From Leptospira sp. (lineage in GTDB: Bacteria > Spirochaetota > Leptospiria > Leptospirales > Leptospiraceae): a DNA stretch of 16,886 bases. Under the pieces are notes generated by a model that was not told the origin of the DNA, made no database searches, and was given only the letters and a program-made list of their open reading frames with translations. Location: assembly GCA_025457985.1 (NCBI GenBank), contig JALOTI010000004.1, positions 1 through 16,886 on the forward strand. Direction: 5' to 3'. Positions 8,365-16,812 of this stretch are shown here, piece after piece (within the stretch, counting starts at the first letter, position 1; each line of letters begins with the position of its first letter). The position numbers and the translations under genes are program-made.

Positions 8365-9495
8365 CTATTCGGCTAGCAACTGTTTAACTTCTTTCAATAG
8401 AGTTGAGTGACCTTCAATCAGTCGACTCTCTCCTTGTTGTATCTGTTCTAGTTTGCCTGGTTTTTTATAAAATCTATCAAGTATTGCTTCCTTTAAGGTT
8501 TCTTCAAACCAAGTTTTAGTTTGAGCTTTTCTATTAGTATCAAAGTACCCGTTTTTTTTCGTTGCTACTTCATAATCCAAAATTAAATTCCAAATATCCT
8601 CTATTCCTTTCCCACCTAAACCACTACAGGTGATTGCACGTGGTGTCCACTTAGAATCGGGAGCCGGGAAAAGATGGAGAGCAGATTCATATTCGATTTT
8701 TGCTTTTAGTGAAAACGGTTCATTCGAACCATCTGCCTTATTTATTGCAATTAGATCAGCCATTTCCATAATTCCACGTTTGATACCTTGAAGTTCGTCA
8801 CCAGCACCTGCAAGCATAAGCAGTAAAAAAAAGTCCACCATGGAATGCACCTGGGTTTCGGATTGGCCAACTCCTACAGTCTCAATGATAACCACATCAA
8901 AGCCTGCGGCCTCACATAGATACATAGTCTCTCTTGTTTTTCTGGCAACGCCACCAAGAGAACCACTGCTAGGTGATGGTCTGATGAATGCAAACTCAGA
9001 TTTGGAAAGTTCTTCCATTCGGGTTTTATCACCAAGAATGGAACCATGTGTCCTTTGGCTACTTGGATCAATGGCCAGGACCGCTACTTTTTTGCCTCGT
9101 TCAATCAAAAATCGACCAAAACTTTCGATAAAGGTAGATTTACCAACACCAGGAACACCTGTTATACCAATTCGAATCGACTTTCCTACTTCGGGCATTA
9201 GATTTGCAAGGATCGCTTGCGCGGTATCGTTATGTGAATCCAAATTGCTTTCGACTAGAGTGATGGCTTTGGAAAGGGCAGTGCGGTTTCCACTACGAAT
9301 TCCCTTTGCCAACTCTTCTGGGTTTACTTCCTTTTTGGAGAGAGTTTTTCTCTGATCGCGGATGTACGGCGAAATGGAAGGAGCATCAGCAACCCCTGGG
9401 TTTACGGAGAGGGCAGACCCAGGAATCCTTTTTTCAATATCGGATTTTGAAGAACCTTCGGTATCCGGGTTTTGATGCGATTGTTCTTCCGGCAT
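8365..9495 (-). CDS. meaB: MeaB/ArgK-family GTPase, methylmalonyl-CoA mutase chaperone
   Basis: 376 residues. This G3E GTPase gates cobalamin loading and protects methylmalonyl-CoA mutase from inactivation. Visible motifs are the Walker A loop G113-VPGVGKST, DPSSQRTHGSILGDKTRM (143-160), the switch region ETVGVGQSE (205-213) and the guanine-specificity motif NKAD (252-255). A C-terminal helical arm (about 326-374) matches the dimerisation region. The first 55 residues are a hydrophilic Ser/Pro/Glu-rich extension not usual in MeaB proteins of about 320-335 residues; later in-frame starts are not obvious. It is last in the mutase operon, starting 6 bases after the large-subunit stop with weak ribosome-site signal, consistent with coupling. 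Confidence 0.94.
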   Translation of the reverse strand: MPEEQSHQNPDTEGSSKSDIEKRIPGSALSVNPGVADAPSISPYIRDQRKTLSKKEVNPEELAKGIRSGNRTALSKAITLVESNLDSHNDTAQAILANLMPEVGKSIRIGITGVPGVGKSTFIESFGRFLIERGKKVAVLAIDPSSQRTHGSILGDKTRMEELSKSEFAFIRPSPSSGSLGGVARKTRETMYLCEAAGFDVVIIETVGVGQSETQVHSMVDFFLLLMLAGAGDELQGIKRGIMEMADLIAINKADGSNEPFSLKAKIEYESALHLFPAPDSKWTPRAITCSGLGGKGIEDIWNLILDYEVATKKNGYFDTNRKAQTKTWFEETLKEAILDRFYKKPGKLEQIQQGESRLIEGHSTLLKEVKQLLAE

Positions 9496-9501
9496 TTTTA
9501 G

Positions 9502-11640
9502 TTAGGCGGCTCTTCTTTCTCCCAAAAGAATATTGAGGATCTGTTTTGCAGCCTCAGATATCACAGTTCCAGGTCCAAAAATAGCCGTTGCTCCCGATTT
9601 GTAGAGAAAGTCATAGTCCTGAGCAGGTATTACTCCTCCGACAACAACTAACACATCTTCGGCACCAAGTTTACGAAGCTCTTCGATTACTTGCGGAACA
9701 AGTGTTTTGTGCCCCGCAGCAAGTGAGGATACGCCTAAGATATGTGCATCGTTTTCAACAACTTGTTTTGCAACTTCTGCTGGTGTTTGAAAGAGAGGCC
9801 CGATATCAACGTCAAAGCCCATATCGGCAAAACTTGTCGAGATTACTTTTGCACCGCGGTCATGGCCATCTTGGCCCATTTTGGCTACCATGATCCGGGG
9901 TCGTCTACCTTCTAGTTTTGCAAACTCATCTGCAAGCGATCGGGCTTCCTTATAACCTGGATCTTCCGAAATTTCTGAGGAATACACACCTGAGATAGAT
10001 CTAATCACAGCCTTATACCTCCCAAATACCTTTTCCATAGCATACGAGATTTCGCCAAGAGAGGCTCTTTTCCTTGCTGCATCTACTGCAAGCTCCAATA
10101 GATTCCCTTGTCCTGTTTCTGCAGATTTGGTAATTGCGTTTAACGCGGCTTCAACGGCCGAGGAATCACGGTCTTTTTTCATTTGGTTTAGGCGTTTGAT
10201 CTGAGCTTCCCGAACGGCAGTGTTATCGATATCTAAAATATCAAGCGGAGCTTCTTTTGCTAACCGGTATTTGTTGACTCCAACAATAACATCCTTTCCT
10301 GAATCGATCCGAGCTTGTTTTCTCGCGGCGGCTTCTTCAATTCGCATTTTTGGAATTCCGGTTTCAATTGCTTCCGCCATTCCGCCTAATTTTTGTACTT
10401 CGAGAATAAGGTTCCATGCTTTATGAACCAAATCGTGGGTGAGTTTTTCTACATAAAAACTTCCTGCCCAAGGATCGATCACACGGTGGATATTGGTTTC
10501 TTCTTGGATATAGATCTGAGTGTTTCTTGCGATCCGAGCAGAAAAATCAGTGGGGAGCGCAATTGCCTCATCCAAAGCATTTGTGTGTAAGGATTGTGTA
10601 TGGCCAAGAGCTGCAGCCATGGCTTCAATACAAGTTCTTCCCACATTATTAAAAGGATCCTGTTCGGTGAGGGACCATCCTGAGGTTTGGCAGTGGGTTC
10701 GGAGTGCCAAGGACTTGTTTGATTTGGGCTGGAACTGGTTTACAATCTTTGCCCATAAAAGTCTACCTGCGCGCATCTTTGCGATTTCCATAAAATGGTT
10801 CATGCCGATCGCCCAAAAGAAAGAGAGCCTTGGGGCAAACTCATCTACACTGAGACCAGATGCGATTCCCGTTTTGATGTATTCCCAACCATCTGCCAGT
10901 GTATAGGCTAACTCTAGATCGGCGGTGGCACCAGCTTCTTGCATATGGTATCCCGAAATCGAGATCGAATTAAACTTGGGCATATGTTTGGAAGTATATC
11001 CAAAGATATCTGCAATGATTTTCATCGAGTGTTTTGGTGGGTAGATATATGTATTTCGCACCATAAACTCTTTTAGGATATCGTTTTGAATGGTTCCCGA
11101 AAGTTTATCTTGGGATACTCCCTGTTCTTCTGCAGCGACAATGTAGAAGGCAAGAACAGGAATCACAGCCCCATTCATCGTCATCGAGACGGACATCTGG
11201 TCCAGTGGAATTTGATCAAATAAGATCTTCATATCCAAAACAGAATCAATGGCAACACCAGCCTTCCCAACATCACCTACCACACGTTCGTGGTCAGAGT
11301 CATAACCTCTATGCGTTGCAAGGTCAAATGCAACGGAAAGTCCCTTTTGTCCTGCTGCAAGGTTTCTACGGTAAAAGGCATTGGACTCCTCAGCCGTAGA
11401 AAAACCTGCGTACTGGCGCACCGTCCACGGTTTGTTTACATACATGGTGGAGTAGGGTCCTCGAAGAAAGGGTGGAATTCCGGCTGCAAATCCTAAATGT
11501 TCCAATCCCTCCAAGTCCTCCTTCCCATATCTAGATTGAATGGATATTCCTTCAGCCGTTTGCCAAAGAGATAGGGATTTGGTTTGGGCCTTGGTTTTGC
11601 CAAATGAAAGTTTGTGAGTAGCGAGATTAGGTCGTGTCAT
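9502..11640 (-). CDS. mutB: Methylmalonyl-CoA mutase large (catalytic) subunit
   Basis: 712 residues from ATG at 11640, whose ATGA overlaps the small-subunit TGA; an ATG at 11655 would add five residues. It isomerises (R)-methylmalonyl-CoA to succinyl-CoA using adenosylcobalamin. The N-terminal TIM barrel contains [23 protein letters not shown] and the [11 protein letters not shown] block, whose Arg binds the substrate carboxylate and separates it from isobutyryl-CoA mutase. The C-terminal B12 domain has the base-off motif D591-x-H593-xx-G596 ([13 protein letters not shown]), with His593 the cobalt ligand, then the GVSSLAAGH and VVVGGVIP strands and GPGT. It forms a heterodimer with the adjacent small subunit, and MeaB lies downstream. 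Symbol follows the mutA (small)/mutB (large) convention; some annotations use scpA or mcmA. Confidence 0.97.
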   Translation of the reverse strand: MTRPNLATHKLSFGKTKAQTKSLSLWQTAEGISIQSRYGKEDLEGLEHLGFAAGIPPFLRGPYSTMYVNKPWTVRQYAGFSTAEESNAFYRRNLAAGQKGLSVAFDLATHRGYDSDHERVVGDVGKAGVAIDSVLDMKILFDQIPLDQMSVSMTMNGAVIPVLAFYIVAAEEQGVSQDKLSGTIQNDILKEFMVRNTYIYPPKHSMKIIADIFGYTSKHMPKFNSISISGYHMQEAGATADLELAYTLADGWEYIKTGIASGLSVDEFAPRLSFFWAIGMNHFMEIAKMRAGRLLWAKIVNQFQPKSNKSLALRTHCQTSGWSLTEQDPFNNVGRTCIEAMAAALGHTQSLHTNALDEAIALPTDFSARIARNTQIYIQEETNIHRVIDPWAGSFYVEKLTHDLVHKAWNLILEVQKLGGMAEAIETGIPKMRIEEAAARKQARIDSGKDVIVGVNKYRLAKEAPLDILDIDNTAVREAQIKRLNQMKKDRDSSAVEAALNAITKSAETGQGNLLELAVDAARKRASLGEISYAMEKVFGRYKAVIRSISGVYSSEISEDPGYKEARSLADEFAKLEGRRPRIMVAKMGQDGHDRGAKVISTSFADMGFDVDIGPLFQTPAEVAKQVVENDAHILGVSSLAAGHKTLVPQVIEELRKLGAEDVLVVVGGVIPAQDYDFLYKSGATAIFGPGTVISEAAKQILNILLGERRAA

Positions 11641-13454
11641 GATTTGCCGATCCATTTTGATTGGGCTTTTTCCATAAATTCAATGGTATTACGTTTCATA
11701 TGAATGAAATCATCGATCCCGAGTGATTCTGCTTTCTGGATAAGATCCTTTGGGTAACCAGCGAGGATCTTCCAAGCATTGGGAAGTTTTGCCTTCATTT
11801 CTTCGCTAAACGGCTGTAAGAGGTTAGCATATTCTTCATCTGAAGAGCAAAGAACAACAATATCCGCTCCAAATTCTTTAGCTTTTGAAACACCTTCTTG
11901 GATGTTTGCAAATCCTAAATTGTCTTGGATTTCGTAGCCAAGGCATCCAATAAAATTGGCCGAAAAACTAGCACGTGCCTTCCGCATGGTCAGGTCACCA
12001 ATCGTGAGTAAAAACACTTTCGGAGCTTTTTTCCCCGATGCAATCTGCTCGTCGGTCAACTGGCGCAATCGGTCAAATTCGTAGGAGAGTCTGAGGGGAG
12101 TGATCCGTTTGTATTCTGTAGGGCTTCCAAACTCTAAAAGTTTTTTCGTATGCTCTAAGGATGTACTCAATTCCGGATGCCTTTCAGTAGGGAGTGGGTA
12201 TTGGTTGGTACCGAGAAGGATTTCTTTTTTGGAAGCGAGAGCCGATCTTTTTTTAGAAGCTGTGGCACCAATTTCATCTTGTACTTTGCCAGATTGGATC
12301 CCTGCAAAGAATCCACCGTCTTTTTCTAAAGTTTGAAATTTTTCCCAAACGGAAGTGATCAGATTTTTGGTCAGTGTTTCTAAATAGTAAGAACCTTTAG
12401 AGGGGTCCTCCACTTTGTCAAAAAAGGACTCACTTCTTAGTAAAAGTTGGGAGTTTCTTGCGATCCTCTTTCCCAACTCTTGTTTTTCCGAGTAGTTATG
12501 GTCAAATGGCAATACTTGGACAAAATCCGATCCACCTAAAACCGCCGACATTGCGGCAGTTGTCCCACGTAACATATTTACGTAGGGATCATAGGCTGTG
12601 TACTGGAATTCAGAGGTTCTGGAAAAAATCGTAGTAGGGTTTTCGTCGCCAAACCCTGGTTCGTAGGCATTTAGGATTTCTGCCCATAGAATCCGATGTG
12701 CGCTGAGTTTCGCAATTTCAAAAAAATAATTGGAGCCCACTCCCATAAAAAACCAAAGGGAATCGTTTGCTTCTTTTAAGCTGAGTCCCAAATCCAAAAG
12801 CCGGTTTAAATAGTCCACTCCCCAAGAAAGGGAAAATGCCAATTCCTGGCCAATGGTTGCACCTGCATCCCGAAGATAGTAGCCGTGTACAGCAATCGAA
12901 TGAATCCCCTTCGAGTTTACAAGTTTTGCAAAATTAGAATTGAGATCTTCTTTTTTACTGCCCAATTCTCCACAAAGTAAAAGAGTTCCATATGGGTCAT
13001 AGTCCGTATAAACATGGTTATGCGAATCATTTAACTTCCGAAGGCCCTCGGCAAAATCGGGTGTTCTATTTGCAAGAGAAAGAATGATCGGAATCTCTTT
13101 TGGGATCTCTTCTAATTCTTTGATAAGTTCCTCGTTTGTACCGATGGAAAGTCCGTAGGTTTCTTTTCCTTCCTTGTGTGAAACTATGTAAAGAGCATCA
13201 GCCCCTCCCGCTAAAGAAGGATTAATTTCGGAAGGACTTAGAATCTCATCAGTAATCTTCCAGGAAGATTGGTTTCTCGGAACCTGGGGTAGGTCACCCA
13301 AATCTTCTTTCGTATAGAATGGTTCGAGAGTAAATCCTTCTTCGGTATCCCATTGTACCTTCTCGAAGTTAGCCCCCTTCAGATCCTTAAGGATCAATTC
13401 TCTCCAGGTTTCTTTGGAGACTTCTGCAAACTCGCTGAATAGTGTTTCGTTCAA
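11637..13454 (-). CDS. mutA: Methylmalonyl-CoA mutase small (non-catalytic) subunit
   Basis: 605 residues. The start is TTG at 13454, supported by AGAGGA five bases upstream and by the lack of any early in-frame ATG. It is homologous to the large subunit: a TIM-barrel region with [27 protein letters not shown] and [25 protein letters not shown], then a flavodoxin-like C-terminal domain. The cobalamin motif DxHxxG is lost ([13 protein letters not shown]), so it cannot bind B12 and acts as the structural partner of the heterodimer, as in Propionibacterium MutA. Its stop overlaps the large-subunit start by four bases. Its ribosome site lies in the last codons of the preceding small gene, one base separating that stop from the TTG. 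Confidence 0.95.
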   Translation of the reverse strand: MNETLFSEFAEVSKETWRELILKDLKGANFEKVQWDTEEGFTLEPFYTKEDLGDLPQVPRNQSSWKITDEILSPSEINPSLAGGADALYIVSHKEGKETYGLSIGTNEELIKELEEIPKEIPIILSLANRTPDFAEGLRKLNDSHNHVYTDYDPYGTLLLCGELGSKKEDLNSNFAKLVNSKGIHSIAVHGYYLRDAGATIGQELAFSLSWGVDYLNRLLDLGLSLKEANDSLWFFMGVGSNYFFEIAKLSAHRILWAEILNAYEPGFGDENPTTIFSRTSEFQYTAYDPYVNMLRGTTAAMSAVLGGSDFVQVLPFDHNYSEKQELGKRIARNSQLLLRSESFFDKVEDPSKGSYYLETLTKNLITSVWEKFQTLEKDGGFFAGIQSGKVQDEIGATASKKRSALASKKEILLGTNQYPLPTERHPELSTSLEHTKKLLEFGSPTEYKRITPLRLSYEFDRLRQLTDEQIASGKKAPKVFLLTIGDLTMRKARASFSANFIGCLGYEIQDNLGFANIQEGVSKAKEFGADIVVLCSSDEEYANLLQPFSEEMKAKLPNAWKILAGYPKDLIQKAESLGIDDFIHMKRNTIEFMEKAQSKWIGKS

Positions 13455-13455
13455 A

Positions 13456-13767
13456 TTAATCCTCTACGATCTGGTATTCTTCCATATATCCTGGAAAGTC
13501 GCCTAACCCTCGTGTGAAGGTAAATCTGGCTGGGTAGACGACGAGGCGTTTTCCGGATTGGATAAACGTGCCTGAAAGTAGTGTAAAGGGCGAAGCCACG
13601 ATGAAGGCTGCCGTCCCGAGTACGGTCCCGGCCAGGCCCATAGGCCTTGCAACTAATAAGTCGATGAGCATTTCACCACCAGAGGGAACTTCTCTTGCGG
13701 ACAAACTGGTCTGGGTCCAAAACATACAGACCAATAAAAGAATAGACAAAGTGCGTAATGGTTTCAT
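13456..13767 (-). CDS. Small exported protein of unknown function
   Basis: 103 residues. A Sec signal peptide is clear: MKPLR, a hydrophobic core, and cleavage likely after SLSA (about residue 24). The mature part has an ARPMGLAGTVLGTAAFIVASPF segment (about 40-61), hydrophobic and Gly/Ala-rich, then LVVYPARFTFTRGLGDF. I recall small exported proteins with a similar RPxGL...PF...ARYTFxRPLG pattern in other Gram-negative bacteria, without known function; this match is from memory only. It is the first gene of the methylmalonyl-CoA mutase operon, one base before mutA. Whether that is more than co-expression is unclear. TATAAT two bases before the ATG is too close to be a normal -10 unless the message is leaderless. 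Probably periplasmic or membrane-associated. Confidence 0.8.
   Translation of the reverse strand: MKPLRTLSILLLVCMFWTQTSLSAREVPSGGEMLIDLLVARPMGLAGTVLGTAAFIVASPFTLLSGTFIQSGKRLVVYPARFTFTRGLGDFPGYMEEYQIVED
13460..13465 (-). promoter_or_regulatory. Ribosome binding site that fixes the TTG start of mutA
   Basis: AGAGGA on the minus strand sits five bases before TTG at 13454, inside the last codons of the upstream exported-protein gene. It is the only strong initiation signal near the mutA N-terminus and implies that translation of the two genes is coupled. Confidence 0.7.
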
Positions 13768-13835
13768 AAATTATAGTTCACTTACAGGTTCTCTTTTAAA
13801 AAAAACTAAGTAAGGCTGTATGTAAAGTAAGAATT

Positions 13836-14486
13836 ATGGCAAAAGAACTCGTTTTATTCACTATCTACTCATTCGTCCATCTCCTTGTGATTGTTACCAC
13901 CCCACGAGAGAGTTATATCTACCTTCCTTCTAAGATCATTCCGATTCTGATTTTGATTATTTCTTTGTTTCGCCATGTATCTCTACTTTCGAAACGAGGC
14001 AAATGGGTTGGCGTTGGGCTTGTTTTTTCCCTATTTGGTGATGCATTTCTGGCACTCCCTGGTGGGAAGTACTTTGTTCCGGGACTAGGGTCCTTCCTCA
14101 TAGCCCAACTTTTGTATTCCTATGCATTCAGTATTCGATCTGAATGGAAGCCCATTTTGTTTTTGCCCTTCCTTATCTTCGGCGCCTCCTTCTTTTATTT
14201 CCTTGCGCCTAAGCTTGGACCACTTCTGATTCCAGTTTTGGTTTACGTTTCGGCTATTTGCCTTATGGGATGGCGTGCCGCTTCCAGAAATTCCAACACG
14301 AAACCCTTCGTATTAGGACTTTTAGGTGCAGTGATTTTTATAGCTTCGGATTCAATCATTGCCTATTCTATGTTTTTAAATCCCGAGATGGATCGGGAGA
14401 TTGCCTCTCTTTCCATCATGATTACATATTATCTAGCACAAGCTCTCATCTATTTGGCAACTAAAACGGAAGAGATCCTAACTTGA
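13836..14486 (+). CDS. YhhN/TMEM86-like membrane protein (lysoplasmalogenase family)
   Basis: 216 residues, about eight predicted membrane helices, the usual size for this family. Family-like features are Gly68-Asp69 (SLFGDAFLALPG), GLGSFLIAQLLYSYAF (83-98), MGWRAA near 144, FIASDSIIAY (168-177) and YYLAQALIYLAT at the end. Characterised members hydrolyse the vinyl ether bond of lysoplasmalogens. The family usually has His where this protein has Gln91 (AH to AQ), so activity may differ. It diverges from the mutase operon across a 68-base gap in which I see no convincing promoter. A weak AAGTAAG ribosome site precedes the ATG. Family call is fairly confident; the substrate is not. Confidence 0.85.
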   Translation: MAKELVLFTIYSFVHLLVIVTTPRESYIYLPSKIIPILILIISLFRHVSLLSKRGKWVGVGLVFSLFGDAFLALPGGKYFVPGLGSFLIAQLLYSYAFSIRSEWKPILFLPFLIFGASFFYFLAPKLGPLLIPVLVYVSAICLMGWRAASRNSNTKPFVLGLLGAVIFIASDSIIAYSMFLNPEMDREIASLSIMITYYLAQALIYLATKTEEILT

Positions 14487-14493
14487 AAAATAC

Positions 14494-14522
14494 TTGATCG
14501 TTCGCTAACATATCAGTAACAT
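14494..14522 (+). promoter_or_regulatory. Possible sigma-70-type promoter for the ferritin-like gene
   Basis: TTGATC (14494-14499), a 17-base spacer and TAACAT (14517-14522) lie in the 64-base gap before the ferritin-like gene. A transcript would begin near 14529, leaving a leader of about 20 bases that contains the AAAAGGA ribosome site (14537-14543). Spacing is ideal, but each hexamer is imperfect. Confidence 0.35.
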
Positions 14523-14550
14523 TACATTGGCTTTTGAAAAGGAATCCATT

Positions 14551-15369
14551 ATGAAATCGCTCAAAAAAACTACATTTATCGAGGCTGTTGCCGCTGCCAT
14601 TGCACACGAAGTAAAGTGTTTTGAATTCTATTTGAAACTCTCTGAAGAACTACCCGAAGGACAAGTCAGGGAGCTTTTCAGCCAACTTGCGTTAGATGGC
14701 GATGAGCATATTAAATTTATTAAAGATGTTTATAAGTCTGCTGAGGGGAAAGAGTTACCCAACCTCAAACAACTTTCTGAAATCGAAAAGTTCCATAGCT
14801 CAACAATCCAAAAGATGATGGACAAATTGGATCGAAATAAGTCTGCCGAAGTGAATGCAGATGAAAAGAGAGCGATCGAACTTGCCATTCGGGAAGGTGA
14901 AGATGCTAGAAATTTTTACGCAAAAATCCGAGGGAAGTTCCAGGAACCAAAGATCAATATGCTTTTCCAAAAATTAGCAAACTTTAATGAGTCCAACAAC
15001 TCATTGTTAGAGGCTCAGGCAATGGCAATGGAACAATCGACTCCTGCTGACCAAGTTTTCTTCTGGGAAGATGATGGTCTACTCGCAGAGGTAGCACTTT
15101 CTTCGCAAAACACAGCCAAAGCGGCGGCTCCTAAAAATTCTGCTAAACCTGCTAAACCAAAAGCGACACCAGCCCAAGCGAAGCCTGCACCCAAAAAATC
15201 TAGTCCCAAAAAAGCCGCAAAGAAAAAGGTGGCAAAACCAAAAGCAACCGGAAAGCCTGCAGGCAAAAAAACAAAGGCAGCCAAACCCAAACCTACTAAA
15301 AAGAAAGTAACAAAAGCAAAACCTAAAAAAGCAAAGCCAGCACCGAAAAAAAAAGGTAAGAAAAAATAG
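14551..15369 (+). CDS. Ferritin-like four-helix protein with lysine-rich H1-like tail
   Basis: 272 residues from ATG at 14551, fixed by AAAAGGA seven bases upstream; a TTG at 14527 lacks a ribosome site. Residues 1-160 look like a rubrerythrin-type bundle: helix 1 with Glu20 (HEVKCFEFY), helix 2 LALDGDEHIKFI, helix 3 AIREGEDARNFYAKI, helix 4 LFQKLANFNESNNSLLEA. Aligned by eye to the ExxH ligand motifs, helix 2 is Gly50..His53 and helix 4 is Asn146..Asn149, so most di-iron ligands appear lost. Residues 189-272 are a tail of Lys, Ala and Pro (35 Lys in 84, no acidic residue, no Arg) resembling histone H1 or bacterial HC1-type proteins. Nucleic acid binding is inferred. An A9 run lies near the 3' end. 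The next gene overlaps the stop by one base. Confidence 0.88.
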   Translation: MKSLKKTTFIEAVAAAIAHEVKCFEFYLKLSEELPEGQVRELFSQLALDGDEHIKFIKDVYKSAEGKELPNLKQLSEIEKFHSSTIQKMMDKLDRNKSAEVNADEKRAIELAIREGEDARNFYAKIRGKFQEPKINMLFQKLANFNESNNSLLEAQAMAMEQSTPADQVFFWEDDGLLAEVALSSQNTAKAAAPKNSAKPAKPKATPAQAKPAPKKSSPKKAAKKKVAKPKATGKPAGKKTKAAKPKPTKKKVTKAKPKKAKPAPKKKGKKK

Positions 15370-15854
15370 TGAAATACCAAGTAACTCATACGTTCCCCGT
15401 TTCTTTGGAAAAACTCCTTCACGCAAGAGAAGAGAGGTACAAACACCTAGACCAGTTCCCTGACCTAAAGAATGTAACTCTTGTGGAAGAAACAAAAGAG
15501 GGAAATATCATCAAACAAAAACGGAAGGTAAGTTTGGAGGGTTCGATGCCCGCAGTACTTTCTGCTGTACTTTCTGACCTGTCTTTGTTAGAGGATTCAA
15601 CATTCGATATAACTACGAACACCCACGAGTTTAAGATTGCCCCGCCTGGCAAAGACAATGTCTTTACGATCAAAGGGAAGAGCCGGTATTCTGAAAAAGG
15701 AGCAGGCGAATCGGAGCGGTCCTATGATGTGGAAGTGAGTTCGTCTCTTCTTTTTGTCTCTCCCATTGTGGAAAAGGCCATTGAGGAGATTCACAAACAT
15801 AGTTTGGAAAAGGACAGAAAATCTATCGCCAAGTTTTTAGGGGTAGAAGCATAG
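15369..15854 (+). CDS. DUF2505/SRPBCC-like protein
   Basis: 161 residues from GTG at 15369, which shares one base with the preceding TAG (TAGTG), so translation is coupled; AAGG about 12 bases upstream may help. It is cytosolic, with no signal peptide or membrane segment. MKYQVTHTFPVSLEKLLHAR, alternating strands (EGNIIKQKRKVSLEG, HEFKIAPP, RSYDVEVSSSLLFVSP) and a C-terminal helix (VEKAIEEIHKHSLEKDRKSI) fit the helix-grip fold of SRPBCC/START-like proteins. The closest family I can name is DUF2505, from memory of its size and layout. Such proteins bind hydrophobic ligands in a central cavity, but no ligand is evident. Coupling to the ferritin-like gene suggests a shared role or fixed stoichiometry. 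Confidence 0.82.
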   Translation: MKYQVTHTFPVSLEKLLHAREERYKHLDQFPDLKNVTLVEETKEGNIIKQKRKVSLEGSMPAVLSAVLSDLSLLEDSTFDITTNTHEFKIAPPGKDNVFTIKGKSRYSEKGAGESERSYDVEVSSSLLFVSPIVEKAIEEIHKHSLEKDRKSIAKFLGVEA

Positions 15855-15863
15855 TTTGGTTGA

Positions 15864-16748
15864 GTGAAATCCTCCTCGCCCAGTTTCCTAAGATCTCTTA
15901 TTGAGTTGAACTTGTCCATCCTCATCATGGGGAATGTGACTTTGTTTGCCAAACTTTTGCCTTTTTCAGCTCCTACCATCATTTCGGGAAGGGCTTCTTT
16001 GGGCATACTTGTATTAGGTGGATTTCTCCTCCTTCGGGGTAAATCTATCTTGTACCAAACCCAAGGAGATTTTTGGAAGGTATTCGGAATTGGAATTTTG
16101 TTTGGAATCCACTGGGTGACCTATTTTCACTCGATCCAAGTTTCAACTGTTGCAGTCGGAATGCTTTCTCTTTTTACCTATCCTGTATTCTCTGCGGTGC
16201 TTGAGCCACTTTACTCTGGAAAACGACCTAGTTTGTTTGCAGTTTTTTTGACCGTCTTTTCTCTGTTTGGTGTATTTTTAATCGTTCCTGAGTTTTCAAA
16301 AGAAAATTCTATATTTATGGGAGTAGTCTGGGGCATTTGTTCGGCAGTTTTGTATGCACTTAGAAATATTCTTACGAAAGAAATGCACCTTCATTACCCA
16401 AGTTCGCAGATCCTATTTACTCAACTTTTGGCAACGGTCATCGTTGTATTGCCTTTTTCGGAAGGGCTTTTTGAAATGCTTTCCGAACCAAAGTATCTAC
16501 TCTACCAAATTCTACTTGCGGGTATTTTTACAGCCCTTGCTCATACGATTTGGATTCGCAGTATGTCTCAGCTAACCGTTACAACAGCGGGGACACTATC
16601 GACTTTAAGTCCAATTTATGGAAGTTTGGCGGCATGGTTTATATTAGGAGAGATCCCCCCGGATCGTATATGGCTTGGAGGTGGAGTGATTTTGTTTACA
16701 GCAATTTTGGAAGTATATCGAAAAAAGGCGGAGATGGAGGAGGCTTAA
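15864..16748 (+). CDS. EamA/DMT-family transporter
   Basis: 294 residues from GTG at 15864, nine bases after the previous stop. No strong ribosome site is visible; a downstream TTG near residue 16 is a less likely alternative. About ten hydrophobic helices form two EamA repeats: the first starts at LIMGNVTLFAKLLPFSAPTI, the second at FMGVVWGICSAVLYALRNILTK. The ends of the repeats carry typical signatures (TYPVFSAVLEPLYSGKRPS, and STLSPIYGSLAAWFILGEIPP). The family exports or imports small metabolites such as amino acids across the inner membrane; the substrate cannot be predicted. It is the last gene of the plus-strand run that starts with the ferritin-like gene. Confidence 0.93.
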   Translation: MKSSSPSFLRSLIELNLSILIMGNVTLFAKLLPFSAPTIISGRASLGILVLGGFLLLRGKSILYQTQGDFWKVFGIGILFGIHWVTYFHSIQVSTVAVGMLSLFTYPVFSAVLEPLYSGKRPSLFAVFLTVFSLFGVFLIVPEFSKENSIFMGVVWGICSAVLYALRNILTKEMHLHYPSSQILFTQLLATVIVVLPFSEGLFEMLSEPKYLLYQILLAGIFTALAHTIWIRSMSQLTVTTAGTLSTLSPIYGSLAAWFILGEIPPDRIWLGGGVILFTAILEVYRKKAEMEEA

Positions 16749-16761
16749 GAAAAAATTTTCA

Positions 16762-16812
16762 AAAAAACGTTTTTAACGTTCAATAATCGACTAAAAAACG
16801 TCGGGAACGTTC
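16762..16812 (+). repeat. Two 20-base direct repeats with AACGTT half-sites
   Basis: Copy one (16762-16781) and copy two (16793-16812) share AAAAAACGT, a variable four-base core (TTTT or CGGG), and AACGTTC: 16 of 20 bases identical, offset 31 bases. CG centres fall at 16768.5, 16777.5, 16799.5 and 16808.5, giving spacings of 9, 22 and 9. The 31-base offset is close to three helical turns, so both copies face the same side of the DNA. This looks like a binding array for a dimeric regulator of a gene beyond the window. It occupies the 138-base non-coding end after the transporter gene. Confidence 0.75.
16763..16774. promoter_or_regulatory. Perfect 12-base palindrome AAAAACGTTTTT
   Basis: Self-complementary over all 12 bases and centred on CG. 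It forms most of the left part of the first direct repeat. Too AT-rich to be a strong intrinsic terminator, though its T run might help stop transcription of the transporter gene. Confidence 0.5.

Noticed and set aside
8840..9355. 171-residue plus-strand frame opposite meaB.
   Set aside because: Antisense to a well-conserved GTPase, including its P-loop; no family match or start signal.
10520..10906. 128-residue plus-strand frame opposite the mutase large subunit.
   Set aside because: Shadow of a strongly conserved enzyme.
13768..13835. Cobalamin riboswitch ahead of the mutase operon.
   Set aside because: Only 68 bases separate the divergent genes, far too short for a B12 riboswitch, and no B12-box-like sequence is seen.
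14527..14550. Longer start (TTG) for the ferritin-like gene.
   Set aside because: No ribosome site precedes it, and AAAAGGA at 14537-14543 clearly serves ATG at 14551.
15015..15446. Long open frames on the minus strand opposite the lysine-rich tail (143 and 138 residues, Phe/Leu/Gly-rich).
   Set aside because: They are the mirror of the repetitive Lys/Ala/Pro codons; no ribosome site or recognisable domain, and the plus-strand gene is clearly real.
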